From Leucobacter ruminantium (GTDB taxonomy: Bacteria > Actinomycetota > Actinomycetes > Actinomycetales > Microbacteriaceae), in NCBI RefSeq assembly GCF_017565705.1, contig NZ_JAGDYL010000017.1, forward strand, positions 27,953 to 91,952: a DNA stretch of 64,000 bases, in the 5' to 3' direction. The notes below the pieces were generated by a model. It had not been told where the DNA came from. It made no database searches and worked only from the letters and a program-made list of their open reading frames with translations. Both the position numbers and the translations under genes were made by a program. Shown here one piece after another: positions 43,013-52,521 of this stretch. Each line of letters opens with the position of its first letter. Position 1 is the first letter of the stretch.

Positions 43013-45649
43013 GTGAGGAGGCTCGGCCGGGCACAGAGGGAGTCCGACGGGCCGAGGGAAATGAAGCACTTCTTTCCGATGAGCCGGCATCGGCTCCTCG
43101 ACCGGGGCGATCTGATCCGCCGCCTCACCGCGGGCGATCCGGCGCTCGTGGTCCTCTGGGGCGGTGGCGGGTCCGGCAAGTCCGTCGTGGCGGCGCAGCT
43201 CGCCGCCGCGATGGGCGACGACGCCCCTGCGTTGTGGGTGCGCGGCGACGGGGGACGCAGGGAGGCGGAGCGCATCTGGGAGGCCGCGCTCGATGCGATG
43301 CTCGAGGCCGGGCTGGTCGCCGGGGAGGGCCGGGCGGCGCCGCGGCGTGCGGGGGACGCGCTCGGCGGAGCAGAGCGCGCCCTCGAGGCGTTCTGCGCCG
43401 ATGCTCCTGACCGGATGGTGCTGGTGATCGACGGCGTCGAAGCCGGGCGGGAGGCAGGCGAGCTCCTCGGGGAGACCCTGTTGCAGGCGCTCACCGCGAA
43501 ACATGGACTGCGAGTGATCCTCACGACCCGGTCGAGACCTTCTCGTCTGCTCGACCTCGACGCGCGCATGCTGGTGCCGTTGAGGGAGGCGTCTTCGGAC
43601 GACCTGAGGCTCACGCCGGACGAGATGGACGAGTTGCTCTCGCAGTATCTCCCGGAGGCCTCTTCGGCTGAGCGGGAACGCCTCGGGGCGCTCATTCTGC
43701 GCGAGACGGGCGGCTGGCCCATCGCCGCTCACGCAGCCGTCGTGGAGTACGCGGCGAGCGGGCGGCCGCCCTTGGCGACGCGGCGCGAGTTCGTATCCCG
43801 CTACGTCGACCGACTGCTGCGCGAAGCCGATGAGACTCGGCATGAGGCGCTCTGCGCGACCGCGCTCTTCGACGAGATCTCCGCGCCCGTTCTCGCGGGA
43901 GTGCTCGGCCTCGAAGAGGAACGCGCCGCCGAGCTTCTCGACGGGGAGACCGAGGTGGGAGCCGGGTTCTGGGAGGAAGCAGACGGCACCCGGTGGTATC
44001 GTCACCACGACCTCATCCGCGAGGAGCTGCAGTCTCGGGCTGAGACCGAGCTCGGTGAAGGACGGATGCGGGAACTCCATCGGCGTGCGGCGCAAGAGTT
44101 CGAGCGCGCGGGGAAGCCGGTGTTCGCCATGCGCGCCGCCCTCCACGCGGAGGCCTGGGAGCTGTTGGAGACGCTGCTGCTCGAGCACGGCGTGCAGCGG
44201 GTCGACCGTCGGGCGGAGCACGTCGGATACCGGACGCTGAGCAGCGTCCCGCAGAGGGTTCGCGACCGCTATCCAGTCATCGCGGCGTTCGCCCTGATCG
44301 ACGAGTACGCTTTTCCGCGCGGGCGCCTCGACGCGTTGCTGAGCGGGCTCAAAGCGCTCGCAGGCCCGAGACTCGCTGCCGAGTCTGCGAAGGCCGGCCC
44401 GCCGGGAGCTGTGGCGTCGGCACTGCGGATGGTGGCGGCGCGGCTGAGCGGCAACGAGGATCTCGCGGGCCGGATGGCCGTGCGCTTCGAAGCGGCGCTC
44501 GACCAGTTCGATGAGTCCGAGGCCCCGCAGCTGCGCAATGCCATCGCCACGGGGATCGCGCAGGCCGGGTTGACGCACCTTCACGCCGACCGCTTCGATG
44601 CCGCAGAGCGTGTGCTGGAGCGTGTCGGCCCGGGGCTCGAGGCGGGCACATCGCCGTCGAGCGCGCATGTTCTCGCACTTCGCGCTCTCGGGGCGGCCTG
44701 GCGCGGGACGATGAGCGAGGCGGGCGATGCCATCGAGCGCTGCGAGGCGCGCGAAGCGCCCCACGGATGGCACAGCTCATACGTGGGGGCGGGGTATCGC
44801 ATCGCCGCCGCGTTGCTCGCCCTCGAAGCCGACGACCTCGGTCTCGCCGAGGAGCATGTCGAAGCGCTTGCCCCGCACGAGGCGACCATCGAGCATTGGC
44901 CTTATCTGACCGAGTTGCGGGCACTCATCGCGGAGCGACGCTCCGGTGCGCGAAATGCGCTCGTCGATCTCGACCGGCGGATGGACCGACGGCTGCGTCG
45001 ATTCTCCGCCCTTCCCGCGCGAAAGCGCGCGCTCTCAGAGCTGCAAGCGCGCCTGCGCTGGCACGCGGGTCTCACGCTGCCTCGTGCCATGGCTCGCCAG
45101 CAGTCCCTCGTCGGAGTGTACGCGCTGCTCGCCTCCGAACGCTCAGAAGCTGCCCGCATGCTGCTGGGGACACTGCAGCAGCAGCCCGGACCGGGGGAAC
45201 GGCCGCGACGGCGGGCAGAGCTGTTGCTGCTGCAGGCGGAGTCGGCGCGACTCGGGGAGGACACCGCGGCGGCGATTCGATTCGGCACACACGCGGTCGA
45301 GGTGATGTCGGAGCACGGGTTGCGGACACCCGTTCTCGCGGTCCCGGTGCCGGGCCTCACGGCGCTCACCGACCTGGTTCCCCGACTCGGACCGTTGGCG
45401 CTCGCCCGTCCTGTGCCACCGCCCGGCATCGGGGCGCTGACGAAGGCCGAGCGGCGCTCGCTCGTGGCGGTTGCCGAGCACGGGACTGTCGCGGCGGCGG
45501 CCGGTTCGCTCTTCTTGAGCAGGGAGACCGTGAAATGGCACCTCGCCCGTGTCTACAGGAAGCTCGGTGTGAGCAGCCGCACCGAGGCCATCCGGGCGGC
45601 GGCCGACGCGGGGCTGTTCCCGCAGAAAACGGGCGAGGAAGCAGGGTGA
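43013..45649 (+). CDS. Large LuxR-family (LAL/MalT-like) transcriptional regulator
   Basis: An 878-residue regulator. An N-terminal STAND-type NTPase has Walker A G-G-G-G-S-G-K-S (about residue 48), a Walker B-like M-V-L-V-I-D-G-V, and the arginine-rich L-T-T-R-S-R-P. A helical repeat region (about 350-780) follows, then a GerE helix-turn-helix at the end: L-T-K-A-E-R-R-S and L-S-R-E-T-V-K-W-H-L. Such proteins sense a small ligand with ATP. GTG at 43013 is used; ATG at 43061 is possible. The stop overlaps the start of the MFS gene, which is probably its target. Confidence 0.88.
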   Translation: MRRLGRAQRESDGPREMKHFFPMSRHRLLDRGDLIRRLTAGDPALVVLWGGGGSGKSVVAAQLAAAMGDDAPALWVRGDGGRREAERIWEAALDAMLEAGLVAGEGRAAPRRAGDALGGAERALEAFCADAPDRMVLVIDGVEAGREAGELLGETLLQALTAKHGLRVILTTRSRPSRLLDLDARMLVPLREASSDDLRLTPDEMDELLSQYLPEASSAERERLGALILRETGGWPIAAHAAVVEYAASGRPPLATRREFVSRYVDRLLREADETRHEALCATALFDEISAPVLAGVLGLEEERAAELLDGETEVGAGFWEEADGTRWYRHHDLIREELQSRAETELGEGRMRELHRRAAQEFERAGKPVFAMRAALHAEAWELLETLLLEHGVQRVDRRAEHVGYRTLSSVPQRVRDRYPVIAAFALIDEYAFPRGRLDALLSGLKALAGPRLAAESAKAGPPGAVASALRMVAARLSGNEDLAGRMAVRFEAALDQFDESEAPQLRNAIATGIAQAGLTHLHADRFDAAERVLERVGPGLEAGTSPSSAHVLALRALGAAWRGTMSEAGDAIERCEAREAPHGWHSSYVGAGYRIAAALLALEADDLGLAEEHVEALAPHEATIEHWPYLTELRALIAERRSGARNALVDLDRRMDRRLRRFSALPARKRALSELQARLRWHAGLTLPRAMARQQSLVGVYALLASERSEAARMLLGTLQQQPGPGERPRRRAELLLLQAESARLGEDTAAAIRFGTHAVEVMSEHGLRTPVLAVPVPGLTALTDLVPRLGPLALARPVPPPGIGALTKAERRSLVAVAEHGTVAAAAGSLFLSRETVKWHLARVYRKLGVSSRTEAIRAAADAGLFPQKTGEEAG

Positions 45650-46941
45650 GCGGCGCGGAGTCGCGGCGCACCGCGATCCGCGCCAACGTCGGAAAGCTGC
45701 TGCTGCTCGCGGCGCTGACGCCGCCGGTGATCGGCGGTATAGCCGAGCGAGCCTCGCTTCTCGGGGATGCCGACGCGGCCGCCGGCATCGTAGCGGCGAC
45801 GATCTCGACGGGTGCGGTGTGTGCGGTGATCGGGGCGCTCTGCTTCGGCTGGGCAGCCGATCACGGACCGGATCCCGTCGGCCGCAGATGGCTCTGGGTC
45901 CTGCTCGCGGTGCTCATCGGAACCGCTGGGCTGGCTATCGCGATGGTTCCGGCGCTCCCCGCTCTCGTCGGCGGGTGGGCGACCGCGCAGTTCGGATACT
46001 CCGGCGCGATGGCACTGCTCCGCACGGTGCTCGCGACCGCGGGTGCCGCGCATCGACGGAGGGGCTCCGTGGTGATGGTGCTGGGCGGGTATCTCGGGAT
46101 CTTCATCCCCGTGCTGCTGCTCATCGCTCTGCCGCAGGCCGCCTGGGTCATCGGCGGGGCGTTCGCGCTGATCGGACTCGCTTACACGGCTGTGGTCGTG
46201 GCCCGTGCCCGCTGGGACCGCGGGGCGATTGCCGGACTCCGCGGTGGTGTCCCGGCTGCGCTCCCACCCGAGTCCGAGCCGCTCGGGGAGCATCGGGGAC
46301 GGAGCTCCTCCGCGGCCCGCCCTATCGGGATCGGCGCGTGGAGACTGCTCCTGGTGCAGTGCCTCACCTCGATCGTGGTCGCCGCTTTCGTGAGCTATCA
46401 TCCGCTCGACCTGGAGCAGCGGCTCGACCTGGGCGGGGCGGCGACGGTGCGCGCGAGCGCGCTCGTGGTCGCCGCCGCCCTCGGGGGACTCATCGCTGCC
46501 GCTCTCGCGCTCTTCGCCCGTCCCGAGCGACTGCGGAAGTCCCGAGCGCTGCTCATCGGGGCGGCGCTGCTGCTCGCGTGTTCGATCGGGCTGCGCGCGG
46601 GGTCGGGATCGCTGCCGCCGGTGGTTCTCGGGGCGCTCCTGAGCGGTGCCGCGGTCGGGGTCGCGAACTCAGTGTTGCTCGCATCGGCGCTCGAGATCGC
46701 GCCGGCGGGTCGCGCCGGGCGCTTCATCGGCGCTTTCAGCGCAGCTGGAGCGTTCGGCCAGGTGGCCGGTCCCGTAGTCGGCCTCGCTCTGATGAATGCC
46801 GCTCCGCGCGATTTCGCGCCGCTCGAGCTGCTCATGCTGTGCCTCACGGTGGCGCCCCTCGGATGGGCGATCCTGCTGCTCGTGCCGAGCCGGACGGGGG
46901 CGGACCACTCGGCAGGCGGAGAGCGCGCCGAACCTCGATAG
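45646..46941 (+). CDS. MFS transporter coupled to the LAL regulator
   Basis: A 431-residue carrier with about twelve membrane segments, starting at a GTG that overlaps the regulator stop (GTGA). A central polar loop lies around residues 195-225. The cytoplasmic signature is weak (G-W-A-A-D-H-G-P-D-P-V-G-R-R). The substrate is unknown; control by the coupled STAND-LuxR regulator suggests an inducible uptake or efflux system. Confidence 0.8.
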   Translation: MSGAESRRTAIRANVGKLLLLAALTPPVIGGIAERASLLGDADAAAGIVAATISTGAVCAVIGALCFGWAADHGPDPVGRRWLWVLLAVLIGTAGLAIAMVPALPALVGGWATAQFGYSGAMALLRTVLATAGAAHRRRGSVVMVLGGYLGIFIPVLLLIALPQAAWVIGGAFALIGLAYTAVVVARARWDRGAIAGLRGGVPAALPPESEPLGEHRGRSSSAARPIGIGAWRLLLVQCLTSIVVAAFVSYHPLDLEQRLDLGGAATVRASALVVAAALGGLIAAALALFARPERLRKSRALLIGAALLLACSIGLRAGSGSLPPVVLGALLSGAAVGVANSVLLASALEIAPAGRAGRFIGAFSAAGAFGQVAGPVVGLALMNAAPRDFAPLELLMLCLTVAPLGWAILLLVPSRTGADHSAGGERAEPR

Positions 46942-46951
46942 ACTGGCGTTC

Positions 46952-47443
46952 ATGCGTATTCACGTCGCCACAGATCACGCCGGCCTCGAATTCAGTCAGC
47001 GACTGCAGCAGCACCTGAGCGAACAGGGGCACGAGGTCATCGACCACGGACCCGAGAGCTACGATGCGCTCGACGACTACCCCTCGTTCTGCATCAACGC
47101 CGCGGTCGGCGTCGCGCGCGACGAGCGCGACGGCGTCGAGGCGCTCGGCGTGGTGTTCGGCGGTTCCGGCAACGGCGAGCAGATCTCCGCGAACAAGGTC
47201 GAGGGCATCCGTGCGGCCCTCGTGTGGAACGAGTCGACCGCGACGCTCGCGCGCGAGCACAACAACGCCAACGTGATCTCGATCGGCGCCCGCCAGCACG
47301 AGGTCGAGGACGCGATCCGCTTCATCGACCTCTTCATCTCCACGCCCTTCCCGGGTGACGAGCGCCACGTGCGCCGCATCGCCCAGCTGCGGGAGTACGA
47401 GCGCACCGGCGCGATCGCGGGCAAGCAGGTCGATTCGCTGTAA
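46952..47443 (+). CDS. rpiB: Ribose-5-phosphate isomerase B
   Basis: A 163-residue enzyme of the pentose phosphate pathway that interconverts ribose 5-phosphate and ribulose 5-phosphate. The N-terminal A-T-D-H-A-G supplies the ring-opening residues. The phosphate loop reads G-G-S-G-N-G-E-Q; as in the Mycobacterium tuberculosis enzyme, Glu stands in place of the Cys of the E. coli protein. R-H-V-R-R phosphate ligands are near the C-terminus. It is not coupled to its neighbours. Confidence 0.95.
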   Translation: MRIHVATDHAGLEFSQRLQQHLSEQGHEVIDHGPESYDALDDYPSFCINAAVGVARDERDGVEALGVVFGGSGNGEQISANKVEGIRAALVWNESTATLAREHNNANVISIGARQHEVEDAIRFIDLFISTPFPGDERHVRRIAQLREYERTGAIAGKQVDSL

Positions 47444-47475
47444 CCGCTCGGACGAGCGGAGAAGAGGAGGGCGTC

Positions 47476-48462
47476 GTGCCCGAGGGCCATTCCGTCCACC
47501 GCATCGCGCGGCAGTTCGGCGCGAACTTCGTGGGCACGGCGCCCTCGGTGACAAGCCCCCAGGGCCGCTTCGCCGCCGGCGCAGCGGTCCTGAACGGTCG
47601 CGAGATGCTCGACGCGCGCGCCGTCGGCAAGCAGATGTTCCTCGAGTTCGAGGGCGACGAGTGGCTGCGCGTGCACCTCGGCATCTACGGCGCATGGGAC
47701 TTCGCGGGCGAGGTGCGGGTGGATCCCTCCATTCAGATCCACGCCACCAAGTTCGGGCGCGGCCGCCTCGGACAGACCGGCATGGCCGGCGTGGTCGACG
47801 AGGCCGCAGAGGACTCGGTGACGTCGATCGGGGCCCCGCGCCGCATGCGCATGCGCATGGCGGAGAACGACCGCGAGACCCGCGAAGAGGGCGCCTTTCC
47901 GCCCGAGCCCGTCGGGCAGGTGCGGGTGCGACTGCTCAACGAGACGGTGTGCGCCGACCTGCGAGGCCCGACCGCGTGCGAGGTTCTGACACCGGCGGAG
48001 GTCGACGCCGTGATCCAGCGGCTCGGCCCCGACCCCGCGAACGCGAACACCGAGGCCGAACGGCAGCGCTTCGTCGAGCGGGCACACAGGAAGAAGACGC
48101 CCATCGGGCTCGTGCTCATGGACCAGGCGGTGGTCGCGGGGATCGGCAACGTCTACCGCGCCGAGATGCTGTTCCGCGCGGAGCTCGACCCGCACACCCC
48201 GGCCAACACGCTCGACCGCACGGTGCTCGAGGCGCTCTGGGACGACTGGGCGCACCTGCTCGAGATCGGCATCACCGTCGGCCAGATGATCACCATCGAC
48301 GGGCTCGAGGGCGAGGCCTACCGGAAGGCGCTCGAGCAGCGCGACGAGCGTCACTGGGTGTACAAGCTCGAGGGCACGCCCTGCAAACGCTGCGGAACGA
48401 ACATCGTGCTGGAGGAGATGGGCAACCGCAAACTCTACTGGTGTCCGGGGTGCCAGCTGTAG
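47476..48462 (+). CDS. nei: Fpg/Nei-family DNA glycosylase
   Basis: A 328-residue base excision glycosylase/AP lyase for oxidised bases. The catalytic N-terminus M-P-E-G-H-S-V-H (Pro after Met removal) is the form of actinobacterial Nei (endonuclease VIII) rather than Fpg (M-P-E-L). A helix-two-turn-helix region has D-Q-A-V-V-A-G-I-G-N-V-Y-R, and the end is a zinc finger with C-K-R-C and C-P-G-C. GTG start after GAGGAGG. It is convergent with recQ. Confidence 0.93.
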   Translation: MPEGHSVHRIARQFGANFVGTAPSVTSPQGRFAAGAAVLNGREMLDARAVGKQMFLEFEGDEWLRVHLGIYGAWDFAGEVRVDPSIQIHATKFGRGRLGQTGMAGVVDEAAEDSVTSIGAPRRMRMRMAENDRETREEGAFPPEPVGQVRVRLLNETVCADLRGPTACEVLTPAEVDAVIQRLGPDPANANTEAERQRFVERAHRKKTPIGLVLMDQAVVAGIGNVYRAEMLFRAELDPHTPANTLDRTVLEALWDDWAHLLEIGITVGQMITIDGLEGEAYRKALEQRDERHWVYKLEGTPCKRCGTNIVLEEMGNRKLYWCPGCQL

Positions 48463-48474
48463 GCGGAGCCTCGT

Positions 48475-50628
48475 TCACCCCACGCTCGCGAGCGCGAAGG
48501 GCAGCACCGACGGGGCGCCCGCCCGCAGCAGCAGGCGGGAGGCGACCGTCAGCGTCCACCGGCTGTCGACGAGATCATCGACGAGCAGGATCGGGCCAGG
48601 CGCCCGCGCAACGGTCTCGGCGAGCTGCGGCGCCAGGCTGAACCGCTCCCAGACCGATGCCAGACGGAATGCGCTGTTGCCTCCAGGTCCCGCAACGGGA
48701 ATCGCAGGATCGACGTCGAGCGCGCCGAGCAGGGGCAGGCGCCCGCGCTCTGCGATGGCTGCGGCCGTGCTTGCGACGAGGCGTGGGCGCGTGAGCGAGG
48801 GCATGGCGACGACGCCGACGGGACGCTGCTCCCACGGCCAGTCGCGCAGCGTCGCGATGACCCCCTCCAGAAGACGCTCATCGATCTCGCGGTCCCCGGC
48901 GCCCGCGGCGAAGATCTCGCGCAGCGGGCCGCCCCAGCCGAGGTCGGTGAGGCGGGCGACCGCTCGACCCTCCTGCGGCCGCTCCTCGGCCGCGATCCGC
49001 CCCTTCACCGCGAGCCCGCGCCGATCCGCGCCGGTCGGCCACATGCCGCGCGGCTCGATCGGCACGCCGACGCGCTGCAGTCGGCCCGCGGCGCGCTCCG
49101 CGGCGGAGGCAGGAACCTCGGCCGGGTACCAAGGCCCCGCGCAGACGTCGCAGCGCCCGCACGGCGCAGCGCTCGGATCGTCGAGATCGCGCTGCAGCAG
49201 TTCCATGCGGCAGCGCCCGCCCCGCTCGTACTCGAGCATCGAGCGCTGCTCGGCCTCCCTCGCCGCCGCGATCCGCGCGTAGCGCTCTGCATCGTACCGC
49301 CACAGGGCGCCCGTCGCGACCCACCCGCCCGACACGCGCCGCACGGCACCGTCGACGTCGAGCACCTTGAGCAGCAGTTCGAGCGGGCTGCGCCGGATGT
49401 CGACCCGCGCCTCGAGCGCGGGCGTGGAGAGTGGCGGGTCGTCGGGGCCGCCGAGCGCCGCGAGCACCGCGGCCGCCCGCCCGGGATCAGGCATCGAGGC
49501 GGTGGCGAAGTAGCGCCAGATCGCCGCGTCCTCAGGCCCGGGCAGCAGCAGCACGTCGGCGTTCGCGGCGCCGCGCCCGGCGCGGCCCACCTGCTGGTAG
49601 TAGGCGACCGGGGAGGATGGCGCTCCCAGGTGCACGACGAAGCCCAGGTCGGGCTTGTCGAAGCCCATGCCGAGTGCGCTCGTCGCCACGAGCGCCTTCA
49701 CCTCGTTCGCCTTGAGCGCGGCCTCGAGCCGCTCGCGCTCCTCGGGGTCCGTGCGCCCCGTGTAGGCGGCGACGGGATAGCCCGCGTCGCGCAGCAGCGC
49801 AGCGGTGTCTTCGGCCGCCGACACCGTCAGGGCGTAGACGATCCCACTGCCCGGCAGCTCGCCGAGGTGCGCGACGGGCCACGCCAGCCGCTCGCGGGGC
49901 GTCGGCAGCGACAGGCAGCCGAGTCGCAACGATTCGCGGGCGAGGGATCCGCGCAGCGTCAGCACGTCGCGCCCCAGCTGCTCGACCACGTCGTCGACGA
50001 CGCGGGCGTTCGCCGTCGCGGTCGTCGCGAGCACGGGCACGTCGTGGTCGAGTTCGGCGAGCAGCGTCGCGATGCGCCGGTAGTCGGGGCGGAAGTCGTG
50101 GCCCCAATCGGAGATGCAGTGCGCCTCGTCGATCACGAGCAGACCCGTGCGCGCGAGCAGGCCGGGCAACTGCTGCTCGCGGAAGCGCGGGTTGTTCAAA
50201 CGCTCGGGCGACACCAGCAGCACGTCGACCTCGTCCGCCGCGAGGCGCGCCTCGATCTCATACCACTCCTCCGACGTCGCCGAGTTGATGGCCGCTGCCC
50301 TGACGCCGGCGCGCTCCGCGGCCGCGACCTGATCCCTCATCAGCGCGAGCAGGGGAGAGACGAGCAGCGTCGGCCCCGCACCCCGCTGCCGCAGCAGCGC
50401 GGTCGCGACGAAGTAGACGGCGGACTTGCCCCAGCCCGTGCGCTGCACCACGAGCGCGCGGCGACGCTCGGCGACGAGCGCGCGGATCGCCTCGAACTGG
50501 CCGTCGTGGAACTCCGCGTCGGGGCGGCCCGTGAGCCGACGCAGCAGCCCGGCCGCCTCGCCGTGGAGCGCTCGCTCCGCCTCGCCGCGGACAGCCGCGT
50601 CGCGGATGGTCTGCACCTGGGGTTCCAT
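48475..50628 (-). CDS. recQ: RecQ-type helicase fused to a phosphoribosyltransferase-like domain
   Basis: A 717-residue protein. The helicase has Q-R-T-G-W-G-K-S (motif I), D-E-A-H-C-I-S-D-W-G-H-D-F-R-P-D-Y (motifs II and RecQ loop), A-T-T-A-T-A-N (III) and Q-Q-V-G-R-A-G-R-G (VI). The zinc cluster has C-R-M-E and later C-G-R-C-D-V-C. The last 200 residues contain I-L-L-V-D-D-L-V-D-S-R-W-T, a PRPP-site motif of phosphoribosyltransferases (ComFC-like). ATG at 50628 is used; ATG at 50658 is equally possible. Confidence 0.9.
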   Translation of the reverse strand: MEPQVQTIRDAAVRGEAERALHGEAAGLLRRLTGRPDAEFHDGQFEAIRALVAERRRALVVQRTGWGKSAVYFVATALLRQRGAGPTLLVSPLLALMRDQVAAAERAGVRAAAINSATSEEWYEIEARLAADEVDVLLVSPERLNNPRFREQQLPGLLARTGLLVIDEAHCISDWGHDFRPDYRRIATLLAELDHDVPVLATTATANARVVDDVVEQLGRDVLTLRGSLARESLRLGCLSLPTPRERLAWPVAHLGELPGSGIVYALTVSAAEDTAALLRDAGYPVAAYTGRTDPEERERLEAALKANEVKALVATSALGMGFDKPDLGFVVHLGAPSSPVAYYQQVGRAGRGAANADVLLLPGPEDAAIWRYFATASMPDPGRAAAVLAALGGPDDPPLSTPALEARVDIRRSPLELLLKVLDVDGAVRRVSGGWVATGALWRYDAERYARIAAAREAEQRSMLEYERGGRCRMELLQRDLDDPSAAPCGRCDVCAGPWYPAEVPASAAERAAGRLQRVGVPIEPRGMWPTGADRRGLAVKGRIAAEERPQEGRAVARLTDLGWGGPLREIFAAGAGDREIDERLLEGVIATLRDWPWEQRPVGVVAMPSLTRPRLVASTAAAIAERGRLPLLGALDVDPAIPVAGPGGNSAFRLASVWERFSLAPQLAETVARAPGPILLVDDLVDSRWTLTVASRLLLRAGAPSVLPFALASVG

Positions 50629-50726
50629 GCTCCCGATGATGGCAGAGGCCACTGACATTCCCGTCGGCGGGCGCACTCGGCAAGATCGGTCATGCGCGTG
50701 CGCCGCGCCACGGCCAGACTGGATGC

Positions 50727-51776
50727 ATGACCACCGACCGACGCGACCGGCTGCGCGAGCTGCTCGACGCGGTGCTCGACGAGAACCATCGCGACCTCGA
50801 AGACATGGCCGGGGGAGCGCACGCCTCCCGCTTCCACTTCGCCCGCTCGATCTCGCGCGCGGCGGGCGAGAGTCCCGTCGCGATGCGCCGACGGGTGATG
50901 CTCGAGCGCGCGGCCTGGCAGCTGCGAGGCGGCGCGAGCGTCACCGAGGCGGCCTGGGGTGCCGGCTACGACTCCGCCGAGGGCTTCAGCCGCGCCTTCG
51001 CGCGCGCGTTCGGGCACCCGCCGAGCACGCCCGCCTCGAACCACTGGCTGCCGAGCCCGAACGGGATCCACTTCCACCCGCCCACCTCCCTCTGGGTGCG
51101 TGCCGAGGAGCACTCCATGAACCCCCTCACCGAACAGCTCGTGCGGCACGACCTCGACGACACCGCCGTGCTCCTCGCCGCCGCCACGGAGCTCGACGCC
51201 GACGCGCTCGCGCGTCCCCACCTTCCGGGCAACATCGTGCTCGAGTGGGACGGCGAGGAGGCGTCGCTCGGGGCGGTGCTCGAGGCGCTCGTGCACGCGA
51301 AGGAGGTCTGGCTCGCCGCGATCGAGGGGCTCGACCTGCCGCAGCGCTCCGAGCACCCCGGCGTCGGCGAGCTGCGGGAGCGCCACGAGCGCGTCGCGGG
51401 GCGCTGGCTCGCGGCCGTGCGCGACATCGAGCAGCGGGGTGGGTGGAACGACCGCCTCGTCGACGCGCTCTGCGATCCGCCCGAGAGCTTCGTGCTCGGC
51501 TCCGTCGTCGCGCACGTCCTCACCTTCGCCGCGCATCGTCGGCAGGTGGCACGCCTCATGCTGCGCCGGGAGGGCATCCGGGTCGACGACGGGGACCCCA
51601 TCATGTGGCTCCGCAGACTGCGGGGAGAGGCCGAACGGGATGAGGGATCGGCCCCGGAGCGGGAGGGCGATCCCCGTCGGCGCGCCGCTGCCGAAGCCGC
51701 TGACGCCGATCCCTCCGAACTCCGCTCACCCGCCGACGCCTACACCGACCAAGCCCACGAAGGAGCACGCCCATGA
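50727..51776 (+). CDS. AraC-type DNA-binding domain fused to a DinB domain
   Basis: A 349-residue protein. Residues 1-110 form an AraC/XylS helix-turn-helix domain: S-R-F-H-F-A-R-S-I-S, then A-A-W-G-A-G-Y-D-S-A-E-G-F-S-R-A-F. After a linker, residues from about 130 are a DinB-like four-helix bundle: L-V-R-H-D-L-D-D-T, V-H-A-K-E-V-W-L and H-V-L-T-F-A-A-H-R-R-Q, which supply the three metal-binding His. The C-terminal 50 residues are acidic, low-complexity. The stop overlaps the next gene by 4 bp. Confidence 0.85.
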   Translation: MTTDRRDRLRELLDAVLDENHRDLEDMAGGAHASRFHFARSISRAAGESPVAMRRRVMLERAAWQLRGGASVTEAAWGAGYDSAEGFSRAFARAFGHPPSTPASNHWLPSPNGIHFHPPTSLWVRAEEHSMNPLTEQLVRHDLDDTAVLLAAATELDADALARPHLPGNIVLEWDGEEASLGAVLEALVHAKEVWLAAIEGLDLPQRSEHPGVGELRERHERVAGRWLAAVRDIEQRGGWNDRLVDALCDPPESFVLGSVVAHVLTFAAHRRQVARLMLRREGIRVDDGDPIMWLRRLRGEAERDEGSAPEREGDPRRRAAAEAADADPSELRSPADAYTDQAHEGARP

Positions 51777-52333
51777 GCGTCATCTACTACACCGCGACCA
51801 CCCTCGACGGCTTCCTCGCCGACCCCGACGACTCGCTCGACTGGCTGCTGCGCCAGCCGCAGGATGACGACGGCCCCGGCGACTACGAGCGCTTCATCGA
51901 AGGGATCGGTGCGCTCGTCATGGGAGCCACGACGTACGAGTGGATCCTCCGGCACCTCGGGCGGGAGTCGGAGCCCTGGCCCTACGAGATGCCCGCCTGG
52001 GTCATGACGCACCGCGACCTTCCGCTGCCGTGGCCGGACGCGGACGTCCGCTTCTCGAGCACTCCCATTCCCGAGGTTCACGCGGAGATGCTCGCCGCGG
52101 CGGGCGAGAAGGAGCTGTGGGTCGTGGGCGGCGGCGACCTCGCGGGGCAGTTCGCCGACGCGGGCCTGCTCGACGAGATCCGCACCTCGACCGCGCCGGT
52201 CGTGCTCGGGGCCGGCCGGCCTCTCCTGCCGCGCCGCCTCGACCTCGAACTGCTCCAGACCGGCCGCAACGGCGCCTTCGTCACGGCGCGCTACCGTGTC
52301 GTCGGCCGGCTGCGCGAGGACCTGGAAGGCTGA
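51773..52333 (+). CDS. Dihydrofolate reductase-like protein (RibD C-terminal type)
   Basis: A 186-residue protein of the DHFR/RibD-C superfamily: Y-Y-T-A-T-T-L-D-G-F-L-A, G-A-T-T-Y-E-W and G-G-G-D-L-A-G-Q-F show the NADPH-binding fold. These small proteins are mostly uncharacterised reductases. It is coupled to the AraC-DinB gene by ATGA, and DinB plus DHFR-like genes are often neighbours in Actinobacteria. Confidence 0.85.
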   Translation: MSVIYYTATTLDGFLADPDDSLDWLLRQPQDDDGPGDYERFIEGIGALVMGATTYEWILRHLGRESEPWPYEMPAWVMTHRDLPLPWPDADVRFSSTPIPEVHAEMLAAAGEKELWVVGGGDLAGQFADAGLLDEIRTSTAPVVLGAGRPLLPRRLDLELLQTGRNGAFVTARYRVVGRLREDLEG

Positions 52334-52388
52334 GTGAGCGAGCGCGGCGCGCCGGGATCCCTCGCCGTCCGATATCGCCTCAGAACTG

Positions 52389-52397
52389 TGGCATAAT
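52389..52397 (+). promoter_or_regulatory. Promoter of rplS
   Basis: TGGCATAAT is an extended -10 element (TG-n-CATAAT) in the 188-bp gap before rplS. It is AT-rich in contrast to its surroundings. No good -35 is seen, as is common with extended -10 promoters. The resulting leader would be about 115 nt long. Confidence 0.6.
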
Positions 52398-52521
52398 AGA
52401 TCCTTGTGTCACACGGCGCGACGCTGCCGCGAGGGTTTCGCACAGACCGTGAATGCACACCTATTCTTCACCACACGATTTTCCGCGTTCCGACTTGCGG
52501 CGGGCGCAGAGAGAGACTGAA

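Noticed and set aside
52398..52521. rplS leader considered as a riboswitch or L19 leader RNA
   Set aside because: I could not find a convincing paired structure; only the promoter is supported.
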